Below are positions 1 to 10,317 of a DNA stretch of 28,073 nt, piece after piece. A program made the position numbers and the translations under genes. Under the pieces are notes generated by a model. The model did no database searches and was not told the DNA's origin. It saw only the letters and a program-made list of their open reading frames with translations. The stretch lies in assembly GCA_008000375.1 (NCBI GenBank), contig SMOI01000337.1, positions 6,361 to 34,433 on the forward strand, in the 5' to 3' direction. This DNA comes from Poteriospumella lacustris (taxonomy: Eukaryota; Sar; Chrysophyceae; Chromulinales; Dinobryaceae). Positions within the stretch are counted from its first letter, which is position 1. Each line of letters begins with the position of its first letter.

Positions 1-3000
1 TGGTCGACATTGTCGCCTCTGTCCTTCGCCGAATGTGTCAACTGATTCACGAACTTGGTCGTTTGTGCAACCAACACGGGGTGGAAGTACCGCTCCATGA
101 CATAACAAATCACAAACACAATCGCTAACAAACCAAAGAATTCACCGACGCCAATGGGAACGGCCACTGGACTGAACCAATAAAAAGGTTTCGGAACAGC
201 AGCCCATTCTCCATCGCGAGTGAAATAGAAATACCATTGTGAGATCATTTGATGGAAGAGATACACACAATAAAACGGCGGGCCGAGAATCTCCGAGAAA
301 ATGGGATGAGACAACAGTTTGGCGGAATAGCCTTCACCGACAGCCAAACCAAAGATCCATAGACACGTCATGGGACTGATCAACCGTGACACGAACGATG
401 CCCAATAACGGACGTCTTGCGGTGAATCCACCGCATTCGGATACACCGCCTCTGTATCTTCAATCCACAGCAGGACACCGGTCAAATACAGCAGACTGCA
501 CAAGTCCGTGACCACACCCCATTTCCAACGATCCGCCCGTGCGAACGGACGGTAATGGGCAAAGAGAAAATACGATCCCATGCCGATACAAAACAATGGC
601 AACCAGAACGGTGGAAACAAATACATAAATAACGAAAAGAACCCCGCCGCTTTGTCGTTGGCAGCACGAATAGGCCAGTACATACCATGCAGAATCTCAA
701 ACAGAGCTTGTCCCAATGTAGCCACACCGACAAAGCGCCAAGCAAAGGACGCATCATGCTCGGTCGTATGACGAAGCAACGGGCGTTGAAAGAAAGGGAA
801 GAGAGCAATACAGAAGTAATAGATTGAGTTGTAGAACGAATAGTATGACAAGAAAAACGTGAACGGGATGGCGAATGGCCATGCTTGGAGGCCCAACACA
901 TAGGAGACGACCGTCATGACGAAGGAACCCGCCCAATTCGTCTCGATGGGTGGAGCACGGCAGAGGTCTTGAGATCCGTACGAAAACGATGGTACATACG
1001 TATCTGGTCGACAGTAGAAAAGAAAAGTGAAGATTGCGAAGGCAATCGACACGAGGTACATGGGATAAATGCCCAGCAAACGGGTTTGATAAAAGTGACG
1101 CAGACGACCAGGTGCAACCATCGGCGCTGTCGATGAGGCAGCCAACATGAACCCTCCCAGCACCACAAAGGCTGGTACATGCGAACACCAACCACGTCCA
1201 TCGTACCAGTCACCCATACCCTGCTTATTACGTCGCCCCACGTGGTTGTAGAAGATCCAACAACCCAACAGCACGCGGACACCACTCATCGCAGGGCTGA
1301 TCGGTGCCGTGCGTAGTTCACTGAGTTTTGCCACCGCTCTTTCACGCGACTTCGCCGCGACGCCTAATTTTTCCGCCAAGCCAATGCGAACGTACTTATT
1401 CGTCGATGTCTTCGGCAACGCGGTACGATCTTTCAACAGGACGAGGTACTGTGGTGCCTTGAAACCTGCCAATCCCTGTTCGAGACAGAAGGCTTGCAGC
1501 GCCTGTAAGATTTTCTCTTCTTCATCGGTCGGTTGGATGGACGCGGCTGCCTTCTCGTCATCACGTGAACGCAAGACCATCGCAATGCCAACATCTTGGC
1601 CCCAAAACGGACATGGCACAGCAAATACCACACAAACGTCCACCGCGTACTTCTCCACATACGTGAAGCGCATACACGTTTCTTCGACTTCCACGGGGCT
1701 CACTTGTTCACCTCCGCGTTTGATCAATTCTTTCTCACGACCCGTGATGAACAAATACCCGTCACGGTCAACGTACCCGACGTCACCCGTGCGAAACCAC
1801 TTCTCTCCCGTACCACTCATGATGAAATACGAATGTCCATTCGCGACCGCATTGTCAACGTACCCCTCACACACTGTATCTCCACTGATGCAGATCTCAC
1901 CGCGTTGCTCTTCTCCGAACGGTAGAACACGCAACGTTGGGCTCACAACACACAGTGACACGTTGACAGGCAGTCCCACCGAACCAGGCTTCTCGCCCAC
2001 CTTGTAATCACGCGGGCATTGCGTGATGGGCATTTGTTCAGACATCGCGTACGTGGGAATGACGGGGCAACCAAAGGCTTGTTGCAACTGTTGAGCCAAA
2101 TCATCCGACAGGGCAGCGGCACCGGATCGAATGAGCCGCAAACGATGCGCCGCAGCGGACGAAGACGTCGCTGCATCACCTCTCAAGGCTTCAAACGATT
2201 CCAAAATCATTGCGTGCATGGTTGGCACAGCACTAAACCACGTTGGGGCCGCATCACTGGTCGGATAGTGATCAGGGCGCAGTGCTCGAGCAAAGAGTTC
2301 ACCGTTGAAAGCCGGAAGACAGACCACCGAGCCCCCCACGGACAACGTCGCCAACAAGTTGGAATAGATACCACCAACATGAAACAAGGGCATAGCATTC
2401 AGCGATACGTCGTCCGATCGCAGTCCAATGTCCTCACCCAGGCGGCAACCGTTTCGGATGACGGCGCGACATTTCTGGGGCACCACTTTGGGCAATGACG
2501 TGGTGCCACTCGTGCGCATGATGAACAGCGTTTGTTCTGCGGTTGTACGAAGTGGAGCGATGGCGTTAACATCCTCCGTGCTACTGATAGGTGGTAAGGA
2601 GAAGCGTCCGCTTTGATCCGGGGCAAGTTGAGCGACTACAAGAGGAATGTCGCACTCGCGAGTCGCAGCCTCCGCGATTTCTCGACTGCCCGGCGAGAGG
2701 CAATCAAACGTCACGAGACACGCTGGTTTCAATTGAGTCAACGCTTGGATCAAATCAGGCAGCTGAAGCTGTGGATCCAACGGTGCTACGCTCGTTTGCG
2801 AACCAAACGTCAGGAAGGCCACCGCTCCCACGATACCGTTGGGCACCATATAAGCCACCAGATCGCCTGCACGTAGACCGACTTTCCGAAGATCCACTGC
2901 GGCATGAATCAACTGAATCACGTCTCCAAACGTTAAACTTGTGATTTTATCCTTTTGAAAGGAAAATCCACGCAATGCTACGGATTGAGCATTTCGCGCG

Positions 3001-4280
3001 GTAAGGAAACCGTACAACGTTTCATCTCTGCCGGCTGGGTCTTGTACACAACGAACATATTGACCTTCTTTGCTCACGGTCAACCGGCTCCGATTCAAAG
3101 GCGATGTAGATAACATCAATTCTTCAATCACGCGATTATGTGCGACAGCTGTAGACGTGATATTGATTTGCTTGAACGTTTCGGTTTCGAATTCGGAGGC
3201 GAAGTGATGTAAATCGTCCAAATGGCGAAGCCAATGGAGGAGGTCGTGATGAACTTGTCCTCCTTGAGTTGCAGCCGCAGAGACCTCATGACCTGCTTCC
3301 ATGTAGATGATACGAGGCTTGTAGCTGAACAAGGAACTCAGGTTCTCTGCTTCCATCTTCTTCGCATCACGTAGACCAATTAGATGACAGCTCGGGACCA
3401 TACACTTGATACTCGACTGAGCTTCAGCATCGCTCTTCATACTCAACATACGCTTCGCTACTCGCAAAATTGACATTTCTCCCGCACCACAACAGCAAAT
3501 AGCTGCTTTCCATGGGATATCGTCAACTCCGAACTCGGCAAGAACATCATAATCGGACAACAGTGCAACCAATGCGGCACCTTGACTAAAACCAAACACG
3601 ACATCGTAGGGCCCTGTCTCAGCAATATGGTCTAAAATATATCGCAAAGATGCTCGAAGTTGTGTGACGCTCGCTTCCCAATCGCGATCGACCTCTTCGA
3701 TGTTGTCGATCCAGCTGAACCAAGGTCCGTCGAAGGTCGTCGCAAAGCTTTCGTCACTGGGTACTTCACTCTCCACATTACCATGTAAGTAGGATATGCG
3801 GAATGCTTCACTCAGTCCCAGATTTTTGCATTGTAATCGAGAAATTTGATTGTTTGATCGCCATCCATGCAAACATAGCAGTCGCGGAACATTCGCATGA
3901 GCTTTGCGAAACTTGGTAGCACCGAGAGAGCTAACGCTGCGAGATAAGTCTGCAATAAAATTGATCGAGGAGCTTCTGGACGATTTTTCATCAATTTCGA
4001 TGTCTTTGTTGTAAACATTCACCATATCTAAAACTCGAAGAGTTTTCTGAGGGGTTGACAACACTCGATGCGAGAACTGCTGCATAAGAGAGGCCTGACG
4101 AGACCCTGCATCATGTCGTCGGGAAGACTCTCGTGAAGGAGTCTTGTTGGTTGAACGCATCTCAACATCTTTCGATGGAGTCTACAAGTCAAAACAGACG
4201 AGTTTCACGTTTGTAAATGTTGAGGAACAACAACAAGTCACGACATTTGTGTGGTACTATACCTGCTCAGTGGAATCCAT
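1..4280 (-). CDS. FSH1-type serine hydrolase / AMP-forming acyl ligase / acyltransferase-3 fusion, 3' partial
   Basis: One minus-strand frame is open from about 4181 to the left edge; with a short first exon (4263-4280) it gives about 1,400 residues and no stop is reached. Residues about 95-330 look like an FSH1 (serine hydrolase) fold: an LCLHGWR strand, nucleophile S205 in GFSQG, D278 in GLRDA and H304 in EAGHE. Residues about 370-960 are an AMP-binding ligase: P-loop RTSGTTSLPK (562-571), YAMSE, RTGD (803-806), KELIKRGGE and catalytic-type K935 in PKTSTNK. From about residue 975 several hydrophobic spans, with H986 in FYNHVG and a later VVLGGF, match the acyltransferase-3 family. No carrier domain or phosphopantetheine serine was seen. 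Probably a membrane enzyme that frees, activates and transfers an acyl group; substrate unknown. The domain calls rest on motifs; the order-of-reaction idea is inference. An alternative start is the in-exon ATG at 4160. Confidence 0.85.
4182..4262 (-). other. Probable first intron of the fusion gene
   Basis: On the minus strand, ATGGATTCCACTGAGCAG (4280-4263) is followed by GTATAG, and the interval ends TTGACTTGTAG before ACTCCATCG. Removing these 81 nt joins exon 1 in frame to the long open frame and bypasses an in-frame TAG. The length fits the other introns here (68-104 nt). If it is not spliced, translation would start at the ATG at 4160. Confidence 0.6.
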
Positions 4281-4673
4281 TCTCAACAAAAGACAACAAA
4301 CTCAAGTACGATGACGTTGATTACGTTTGCCAAATCGATACATAGGTCGACGGAATTGATCGAAGGATCGTCTATCTAGCATCAGAAGAAGAATGAACCG
4401 TGGAGAAAGGGGGTTGCCACTTTTGAAACGTCGTCGATCGTTCGACACCAGTTTGTGTCAATCTGGGAACATTTGGGCGTCCACCCATCGCGTGTGGCGT
4501 GACCGTGTGCGACACGCTCCAACTTCCGTGACACAGTGGTGCCATCTTGCGGATCTTTCGCTGTGTTTGCATCGATCGTCGGCTTGCGAACGGCAAATAC
4601 TGTCCACGCAGCGCTCACAATCGAATCACCATTTCAGATTGCACTCTAATTTTTTTCAACACTGAAAAAAATC
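4281..4673. promoter_or_regulatory. Divergent intergenic region between the fusion gene and sedolisin 1
   Basis: This 393-bp gap separates two genes transcribed away from each other, so it must hold both promoters and 5' leaders. Just before the sedolisin ATG lies an AT-rich tract (CTAATTTTTTTCAACACTGAAAAAAATC). I see no convincing TATA box or coding sequence; the small frames on both strands have no recognisable content. Confidence 0.5.
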
Positions 4674-6466
4674 ATGTTGGCTATTGTCCTTCTCACTGTC
4701 TTCGTATGCTTGTCCGTTGTTGCCGCGGAGTTCGTCCGCATGGAGCCCTCCATCAACGTTTTCCAGTCCGAGAACTGGAAGGCCGAGAAGGTGCTTGCTG
4801 GTGATGAGCCCATTTCTGCGATCTTTGCTTTGAAGAATGATCCTGCCAAGCTTGCGGAGTTGGAGAGAGAGTTCTGGGAAATTTCTGATCCTAAGAACAA
4901 GCGCTACGGCCAGTACTACACTGTAAGAAATCGCTCGCTGTCCATCTATGCCCGGTTTAAAGTTCTTACCTTTACATCTCAACACTTTAGTTGGAACAGC
5001 TCAGAGAGAAGTATGCCCCTCCTCAGGCTCACGCCCAGAAGGTTGTTGACTACTTGAAGTCTCAGGGTGTCCAAAACGTCCAGGTCTCCAAGGTTGGTGA
5101 TAAGATCAAGGTCGTCATGCCCGCCAAGGTCGCCTCTGCTATGCTCAACACCGAGTTCGCCCAATTCCGCTCCGTTTTGAGCGATCACGTCACCATCAAC
5201 CGTGTCACCAAGCCTTACCACTTGCCTAAGGAACTTTCTGACGTTGTTCTCTTGGTCGATGACATCGTTCGTTTCCCTGCCGTCCGCCGCCCTTTGTCGG
5301 TGCCTGTGGAACAACAGCAAACCACCTCCACTGATCCTCAATTCAACTCGTGTGGCTCCAACTGCCCTGCCTTCACCACTCCTTCCGTCTTGGAGACTGC
5401 TTACAGCTTCTCCCGCTTGAACTCCTCCAATGCGAAGAGCTCTGTTTCCGTTGCGGAGTTCCAAGGCCAGTACTGGGACCAAACTGATTTGACCAACTTC
5501 AACGATGCTTGTGGTGTCACTGGTTCCGTTGCTACCACTGTTGGTGGCAACAACCCTTCTCTCTGCTCCAAGACCGGCTGCACTGAGGCCATGTTGGACA
5601 TTGAGTACATCGCTGCTATCACTGATCCTATTCCGCTCACTGTTCTCTACTCCGGCACCTACTCTCTGTTGGACTTCGTTGATAACCTGATGGCCATGAC
5701 CAACCCCCCGTGGATCAACTCTGTCTCCTACGGTAACGACGAGGTGCAACAGACCTCCACCGAGTACATGCAAACCTGCAACACCCAATTCCAGCTTGCT
5801 GGTGCCATGGGTCTGTCCATCTTGTTCGCCTCTGGTGACCAAGGTGTGTGGGGACGTACCGGTTACTCCTCGTCCAACCCTGTCTTCCACCCTGATTTCC
5901 CTGCCGCTTCTCCTTACATCACTGCCGTCGGTGGTACCAACTTCGTGACGAAGTCCACCATCGGTGCCGAGGCTGCCTGGAACTGCGGCGGTGGTGGATT
6001 CTCCAACACCTTTGGCATTCCTTCCTACCAGTCCACCGTCGTGCAGGAGTACCTCACCAAGGCTGCTGCCGCTGGTGTCTTGCCTGACTCCAAGTACTTC
6101 AACAGCACTGGTCGTGCTTACCCTGATGTTGCTGCCCTTGGTGGCCAAACCAACGCCTACTGCGTTGCCTACAAGGGTGGCAAGTATGGTGGTGTTGCGG
6201 GAACTTCCGCTTCTTGCCCCGTCGTTGCTGGTATCTTCGCTCAGCTCAACGATGTCCGCTTCAATGCTGGCAAGTCTGCTATGGGTTTCTTGAACCCTTT
6301 CATCTACCAGAACAGCGACTGCTTCAACGACGTTAGCACTGGCATTAACAACTGCCCCTCTAACGCTGCCCAATCTGGTATCCCCGGTTTCACTGCCATC
6401 GCTGGTTGGGACCCTGCCACCGGCTTCGGCTCCCCCAACTATGCTTGCCTCGCCACCAGAGTGTAA
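4674..6466 (+). CDS. Secreted sedolisin (S53 serine-carboxyl peptidase, tripeptidyl-peptidase 1-like)
   Basis: Two exons (4674-4922 and 4991-6466) give 574 residues. A signal peptide (residues 1-18) precedes a pro-kumamolisin-type propeptide to about residue 195, then the peptidase domain. The sedolisin active site is complete: E282 and D286 in the EAMLD motif, oxyanion D366 in FASGDQG, and nucleophile S489 in GTSASCP. The E-to-S spacing of 207 is close to the family norm. The C-terminal calcium site is present (FNDVSTG and GWDPATGFG). Expected to be an acid-activated endo/tripeptidyl peptidase of the lysosome, vacuole or outside medium. There is no C-terminal anchor, unlike its paralogue at 11071-14147. 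The ATG at 4674 is preceded by AAAAAATC and leads straight into the signal peptide. Confidence 0.93.
4923..4990 (+). other. Intron of sedolisin 1
   Basis: A GTAAGA donor follows CAGTACTACACT, and a CACTTTAG acceptor precedes TTGGAACAG. Removing these 68 nt joins the propeptide (..GQYY-T) in phase 0 to L-EQLREKYAPP, as expected for a continuous pro-kumamolisin domain. Reading through instead meets a stop soon after. Confidence 0.92.
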
Positions 6467-7171
6467 ATTCATCACTCGTTGAGGCATCGATGAACATTTT
6501 TATGCGAATGAATTTGACCCGGCTATGGAGATGTTAGAAGTGCGATGGTAGTTTTCATCGCTTCAGTCTCTATCGCCCTGTGTTCATTGCGCGCTGTAGC
6601 AGCAACCAAACTGACCCATTAATACTGGAGTACACTGAGAGTGAACTGGAAAGGAGGTGTTTTTACTTCTTTCATCGAGCCATAAGCATTTTTCCAATCG
6701 CTCTGTATTTATCGTAGAATAAGAAGAAAAGAAATTAACAATGCAGCAATGCAAGTGATCAACTATCCCAGCTGTAGACTTGGCATACGACACTTAATTT
6801 TCATCGATCACCACCACCCAATCCCCGTTTCTTCTATTCTTCGTGTTGTATTCTTAACAAGAGAAAGAACCAGTGAGCTCAAAAGAATTTTCAGTAACCC
6901 ATTTCTTCCGGAGGTCTGTGTCATTCTTCAGTTGGCCATCTATACTTGGTGCTGCGGACTACAAAGTGGGAATGACCAACGGTTTCTATTTCCAGGTCGA
7001 GATAAAACAAAAGGTACAACAACGCACTCAAAGTGGCGCTTCGGAACATCGACAACTCCATAGATCTTGGGGCGCGTCGTGAGGACATCGGCACACACAG
7101 CAATCGAAAGTTTGCGGAATCTACGTCTGTGTCCAAAATTGATGGCCCTAGTCGCACACAAGTTTGTCTGA
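6467..7171. other. Non-coding stretch downstream of sedolisin 1
   Basis: About 700 bp containing the presumed 3' untranslated region of sedolisin 1 and sequence leading to the inverted repeat. Short frames occur on both strands but none has a recognisable domain, good start context or signal peptide. No canonical AATAAA was found just after the stop. Confidence 0.5.
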
Positions 7172-7353
7172 GAGCTGGGCAAGGGGTGGGACGGACTCAA
7201 GACTGCTATATGTTTTCGGAGGACGATGGTGACGCTTTGGTGGGTCGCACTGTCGCTCAGCGATGGCAGCGACAGTGCGACCCACCAAAGCGTCCCCATC
7301 GTCCTCCGAAAACATATAGCAGTCTTGAGCCCGTCCAACCCCTTGCCCAGCTC
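7172..7353. repeat. Long near-perfect inverted repeat (86-bp arms, 10-nt spacer)
   Basis: Arm 1 (7172-7257, beginning GAGCTGGGCAAGGGG) is the reverse complement of arm 2 (7268-7353, ending CCCCTTGCCCAGCTC), with three mismatches in 86 positions. The spacer is CAGCGATGGC. A transcript from either strand would fold into a long hairpin. The matching arms translate to similar nonsense peptides on both strands, so coding is not the explanation. It could be a foldback (MITE-like) element, an inverted duplication, or a hairpin RNA precursor. I saw no clear target-site duplication in the flanks. Confidence 0.92.
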
Positions 7354-7613
7354 TTCCATTTGATGATGTGTTAGCCATGCCAAGGTGCATTAATGGTTAA
7401 GGTCACCGGTAACACGGTATCATCAACGCCCGCCCGTTTCGGATCCGTGCCACCTCGCCTCTCGATAGGAATCCACGAGCGAAGATCACAAGATACGGAA
7501 GATACGATAGTGATTGGGACAGGTCGTCTCCTGATATATTGCGACCACAATCTTATTTGAACAATAAGAGGTAGTGTTTTCCAAAAGAAGGTATCAACAA
7601 CGTGTGAAAAAGG
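7354..7613 (+). promoter_or_regulatory. Upstream region / 5' leader of the MetX-like gene
   Basis: These 260 bp lie between the inverted repeat and the ATG at 7614, so the promoter of the hydrolase gene must lie here or include the repeat. No coding sequence was recognised. A weak polymerase III box-like pair is discussed among the rejected items. Confidence 0.35.
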
Positions 7614-8639
7614 ATGCAAGGAGTGGAGGGAACGTATACTTTGGGTGATGTGACGTTGCAACGTGGTGGAACGTTGAAAGATGCGAAGATTTTCTTCAAG
7701 ACCTTCGGTGCCTTAAATGAAGACAAGAGCAATGCTATTCTGTATCCAACATGGTTCACAGGCTTTCCCGAGAACAACGAATGGCTAATTGGGGAAGGAA
7801 TGGCGCTTGATCCCACCAAGTATTTCATCATCATTGTTTGCGCCTTCGGAAACGGTTATTCATCATCCCCCAGCAATACCCCGGAACCATACAATGCAGC
7901 ACGTTTCCCTGAGGTGATGCTCTACGACAATGTCGTGTGCCAACATCGCTTGGTCACCGAGCATTTCGGTATTTCTTCACTGGAGCTGGTCGTTGGCTGG
8001 TCGATGGGTGCACAGCAGACGTACCAATGGGGCTGCCTGTATCCGGAAATGGTGAAGCGCATTGCTCCTTTTTGTGGCTCAGCCAAGACTGCACCGCACA
8101 ACTTCGTCTTTTTGGAGGGCGTCAAGAACGCATTAATCACCGACGATGCGTGGAAACATGGCTGGTACTCTCCGGATGCTCCTCCGAAGAAAGGTCTTCG
8201 CGCTGTTGGCCGTGTTTACGCTGGCTGGGGATTATCCCAAGCGTTTTACCGTCAAGAATGCTGGAAGCAGTTGAATTATGCCTCCTTGGAAGACTTCCTG
8301 GTTGGGTTTTGGGAAGGATTCTTCCTGCAACGTGACGCGAACAACCTGTTGGCGATGCTGAACACGTGGCAACATGCGGACATCTCCAACAATCCTCGTT
8401 TCAATGGGGATTTTGTGGCCGCTTTGCAGGCAATCACTTGTCCTGCCTTGATTCTTCCCGCGGCCATCGACTTGTACTTCCCTCCGTCCGACAACGCCTG
8501 GGAGGCGCAGCACATCCCCAAGTCCATTTTCAAGGAAATCCCAGGCGTGTGGGGCCATTTCGCTGGCGGAGGATTGAATGCCGTCGACACTGCCTTCATT
8601 GATCAGGAGTTGAAGGCTCTTCTGGCGATGACCGTGTAA
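7614..8639 (+). CDS. Alpha/beta hydrolase of the homoserine O-acetyltransferase (MetX) family
   Basis: Single exon, 341 residues, no signal peptide. It follows the MetX pattern: an early strand-rich region, oxyanion-type GNGYSSSPSN, nucleophile S130 in the GWSMGAQ elbow, acid D286 in PAAIDLYFPP and base H315 in GVWGHFAGG. All three triad residues are present and in order. True MetX enzymes usually have GGSMGG and about 370 residues; the variant elbow and shorter length suggest a relative that may not act on homoserine. Likely a cytosolic acyltransferase or hydrolase on a small alcohol or thiol acceptor; substrate not predictable. It converges with the ankyrin gene downstream. The ATG context is AAGGATG. 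Confidence 0.88.
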   Translation: MQGVEGTYTLGDVTLQRGGTLKDAKIFFKTFGALNEDKSNAILYPTWFTGFPENNEWLIGEGMALDPTKYFIIIVCAFGNGYSSSPSNTPEPYNAARFPEVMLYDNVVCQHRLVTEHFGISSLELVVGWSMGAQQTYQWGCLYPEMVKRIAPFCGSAKTAPHNFVFLEGVKNALITDDAWKHGWYSPDAPPKKGLRAVGRVYAGWGLSQAFYRQECWKQLNYASLEDFLVGFWEGFFLQRDANNLLAMLNTWQHADISNNPRFNGDFVAALQAITCPALILPAAIDLYFPPSDNAWEAQHIPKSIFKEIPGVWGHFAGGGLNAVDTAFIDQELKALLAMTV

Positions 8640-9016
8640 CCGTAGACCATACTCAGCCCGACTCCCGTAGCCCCGTGAAATCTGCACAAGTCATCTCTTG
8701 ACGTCTTTTGATCGACCCTTTTCGTGCGTCCTTTGTAAACGCTTCTATAACAGCCGCCGATGAAATCTGTGCCTTTTGCTTTGTATATGGCCATCCTGTG
8801 AAATGAGTGTTCATGATCAAGCAATCTCTTCGTGCCCGTTTACCAACGGTGAAGAACACAAGACCTGTGTCCAGTCCACCCACCGATAGCGAGACAAGAG
8901 ACAGTAATGGGGCAATGCTACAATACTTTTGGCTCATTACATAATACTGAATGTGAGCGCATTTACTACCTTACTATCACAACAGACCACACGTATTACT
9001 TAGCCGAGACCGCACA
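8640..9016. other. Convergent intergenic region
   Basis: These 377 bp lie between two converging stop codons (MetX-like on plus, ankyrin on minus) and should contain both 3' ends. I see no gene, repeat or RNA here. Confidence 0.5.
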
Positions 9017-9922
9017 TTACTCTTGCGCTCCATTGCCATCCTCATTACCTTCTCCATCTTCCCCTTCTTCTTCACCGCCTTCCTCTTCTGCGAGTGAAGC
9101 CTCTTGTAGGAACAACGAAAACAAAGAACGTCTGGCTTCCGGGCGGAAATTGGGATGTTTGGGGTTGTTCGTGGCGTAGGCGAGACCGGTGACGTTCCGA
9201 CCATCGGCGAACAATGGCTCCAACAAACTCGCAATTTCGTCATTCCCTTGAGCCACAGCAACGTCGTATGCGGTCATCTCGTCCTTGTCTTTCAACAATT
9301 GATTGGCACCCGCGAGCACGAAGAGGGACGCCAGACGTGGGTGGTCGTAGAAAGCACAGCGATGCAGAGGGGAGTACTTCAAATTCGTCTGACAATCGAC
9401 GTCGGCACCGAAATGCAACAGAAGCATCGCAGCATCCACATGTCCCTTCCAGGCAGCTTGATCCAGAGGTGTTTCTCCATGTCTGGTCTTCACTTCCACA
9501 GGATGTTGTTTCTCCTTGACGAGGTACACGATAATCTCCGGGCGGTTGAATTGCGCGGCTTGATGAAGGAGCGTGAGTCCATCGCCAATGTTGATGACGG
9601 CCCGACCCATCCGATCAACAACTTTGGCAATATCCTCGACAGATACACGAAACAAGGTCAACTTGATCAAAAACATTGGATCTTGAGCTTTCAAATCGTC
9701 GCATTTCGAAAACAGTTCATCCAAATCGTTCGGGAGTTCTTCCCCTTCTTGTTCATCGTCATCAACGTCTTCCCATTCATCTTCTTCCTCATCTTCATCA
9801 TCCTCATCGTCTTCTCCATCATCGTGGGCGTCCTCTGAATCTTCCTTGTCCTTCGGCAAATCGTCGGTGACTTCGACTTCCAACTCTACTTCTTCATCTC
9901 CCGTTCGTACAAACCCAGACAT
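9017..9922 (-). CDS. Acidic ankyrin-repeat protein
   Basis: Single exon, 301 residues, ATG at 9922 in ACAATG context. Residues 8-64 are overwhelmingly Asp/Glu. Residues 65-112 form a helical lead-in. About four ankyrin repeats follow (about 113-240), recognisable by TLLHQAAQFNRPEII, ETPLDQAAWKGHVDAAMLLLHFGADVD, SPLHRCAFYDHP and TAYDVAVAQGNDEIASLL, broken here for length. The C-terminus (about 278-301) is again acidic and glycine-rich. No signal peptide or membrane span is visible, so it is probably a cytosolic or nuclear protein-binding factor; the acidic arms could bind basic partners such as histones (inference). Partner unknown. Confidence 0.88.
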   Translation of the reverse strand: MSGFVRTGDEEVELEVEVTDDLPKDKEDSEDAHDDGEDDEDDEDEEEDEWEDVDDDEQEGEELPNDLDELFSKCDDLKAQDPMFLIKLTLFRVSVEDIAKVVDRMGRAVINIGDGLTLLHQAAQFNRPEIIVYLVKEKQHPVEVKTRHGETPLDQAAWKGHVDAAMLLLHFGADVDCQTNLKYSPLHRCAFYDHPRLASLFVLAGANQLLKDKDEMTAYDVAVAQGNDEIASLLEPLFADGRNVTGLAYATNNPKHPNFRPEARRSLFSLFLQEASLAEEEGGEEEGEDGEGNEDGNGAQE

Positions 9923-10128
9923 TGTTCTTGGCCCTGTGTTCCAATAGTCTTGATTTCACAAGGCTTTGATTTCTGTTCCCTCCATCTATGGTTTGTTTGC
10001 TCGCTCGACGAGATCCCAGCGCCGCCAGCCGCTGGGAGGGGTGATTCTGTTCTGACGGACCTCTCTGTGACGATCGCGCACGTGTCTGTCACAGGGGGTA
10101 TGTATAGCGACGCCCAAAGTGCAAACGC

Positions 10129-10146
10129 GGTAGGTAGGTAGGTACC
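10129..10146. repeat. GGTA tetranucleotide repeat
   Basis: Four successive GGTA units followed by CC. A short microsatellite in the ankyrin gene's upstream region; no function is implied. Confidence 0.9.
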
Positions 10147-10284
10147 TGCCAACGGGGAGATCAAGCAACCGGCAGAGTATGTGAGCAGAGTCGCCAATAG
10201 CTATGTCTAAATAACGTCTCCGCAACACTGATTTCAACGATCGCATCGACCGATGAGACGTGCGATATGGTCGCCGGAACAGCC

Positions 10285-10317
10285 AAGTGACCCACACGAA
10301 GTGACCCACACGAAGTG
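10285..10317. repeat. 14-bp tandem duplication
   Basis: The unit AAGTGACCCACACG occurs twice in direct succession (10285-10298 and 10299-10312), followed by a partial third unit AAGTG. It lies about 370 bp upstream of the ankyrin start. It could be a duplicated binding site or replication slippage. Confidence 0.9.

Noticed and set aside
4979-6487. A 502-codon minus-strand open frame antisense to sedolisin 1
   Set aside because: The plus strand encodes a complete sedolisin with all active-site residues. The antisense product is a codon-bias shadow rich in Gly, Val and Arg.
7380-7455. A tRNA-like or SINE-like pair of motifs (TGGTTAAGGTC and GTTTCGGATCC) at about tRNA spacing
   Set aside because: The B-box matches 9 of 11 positions, but no cloverleaf can be drawn: the acceptor stem gives only four pairs and the D-stem does not form.
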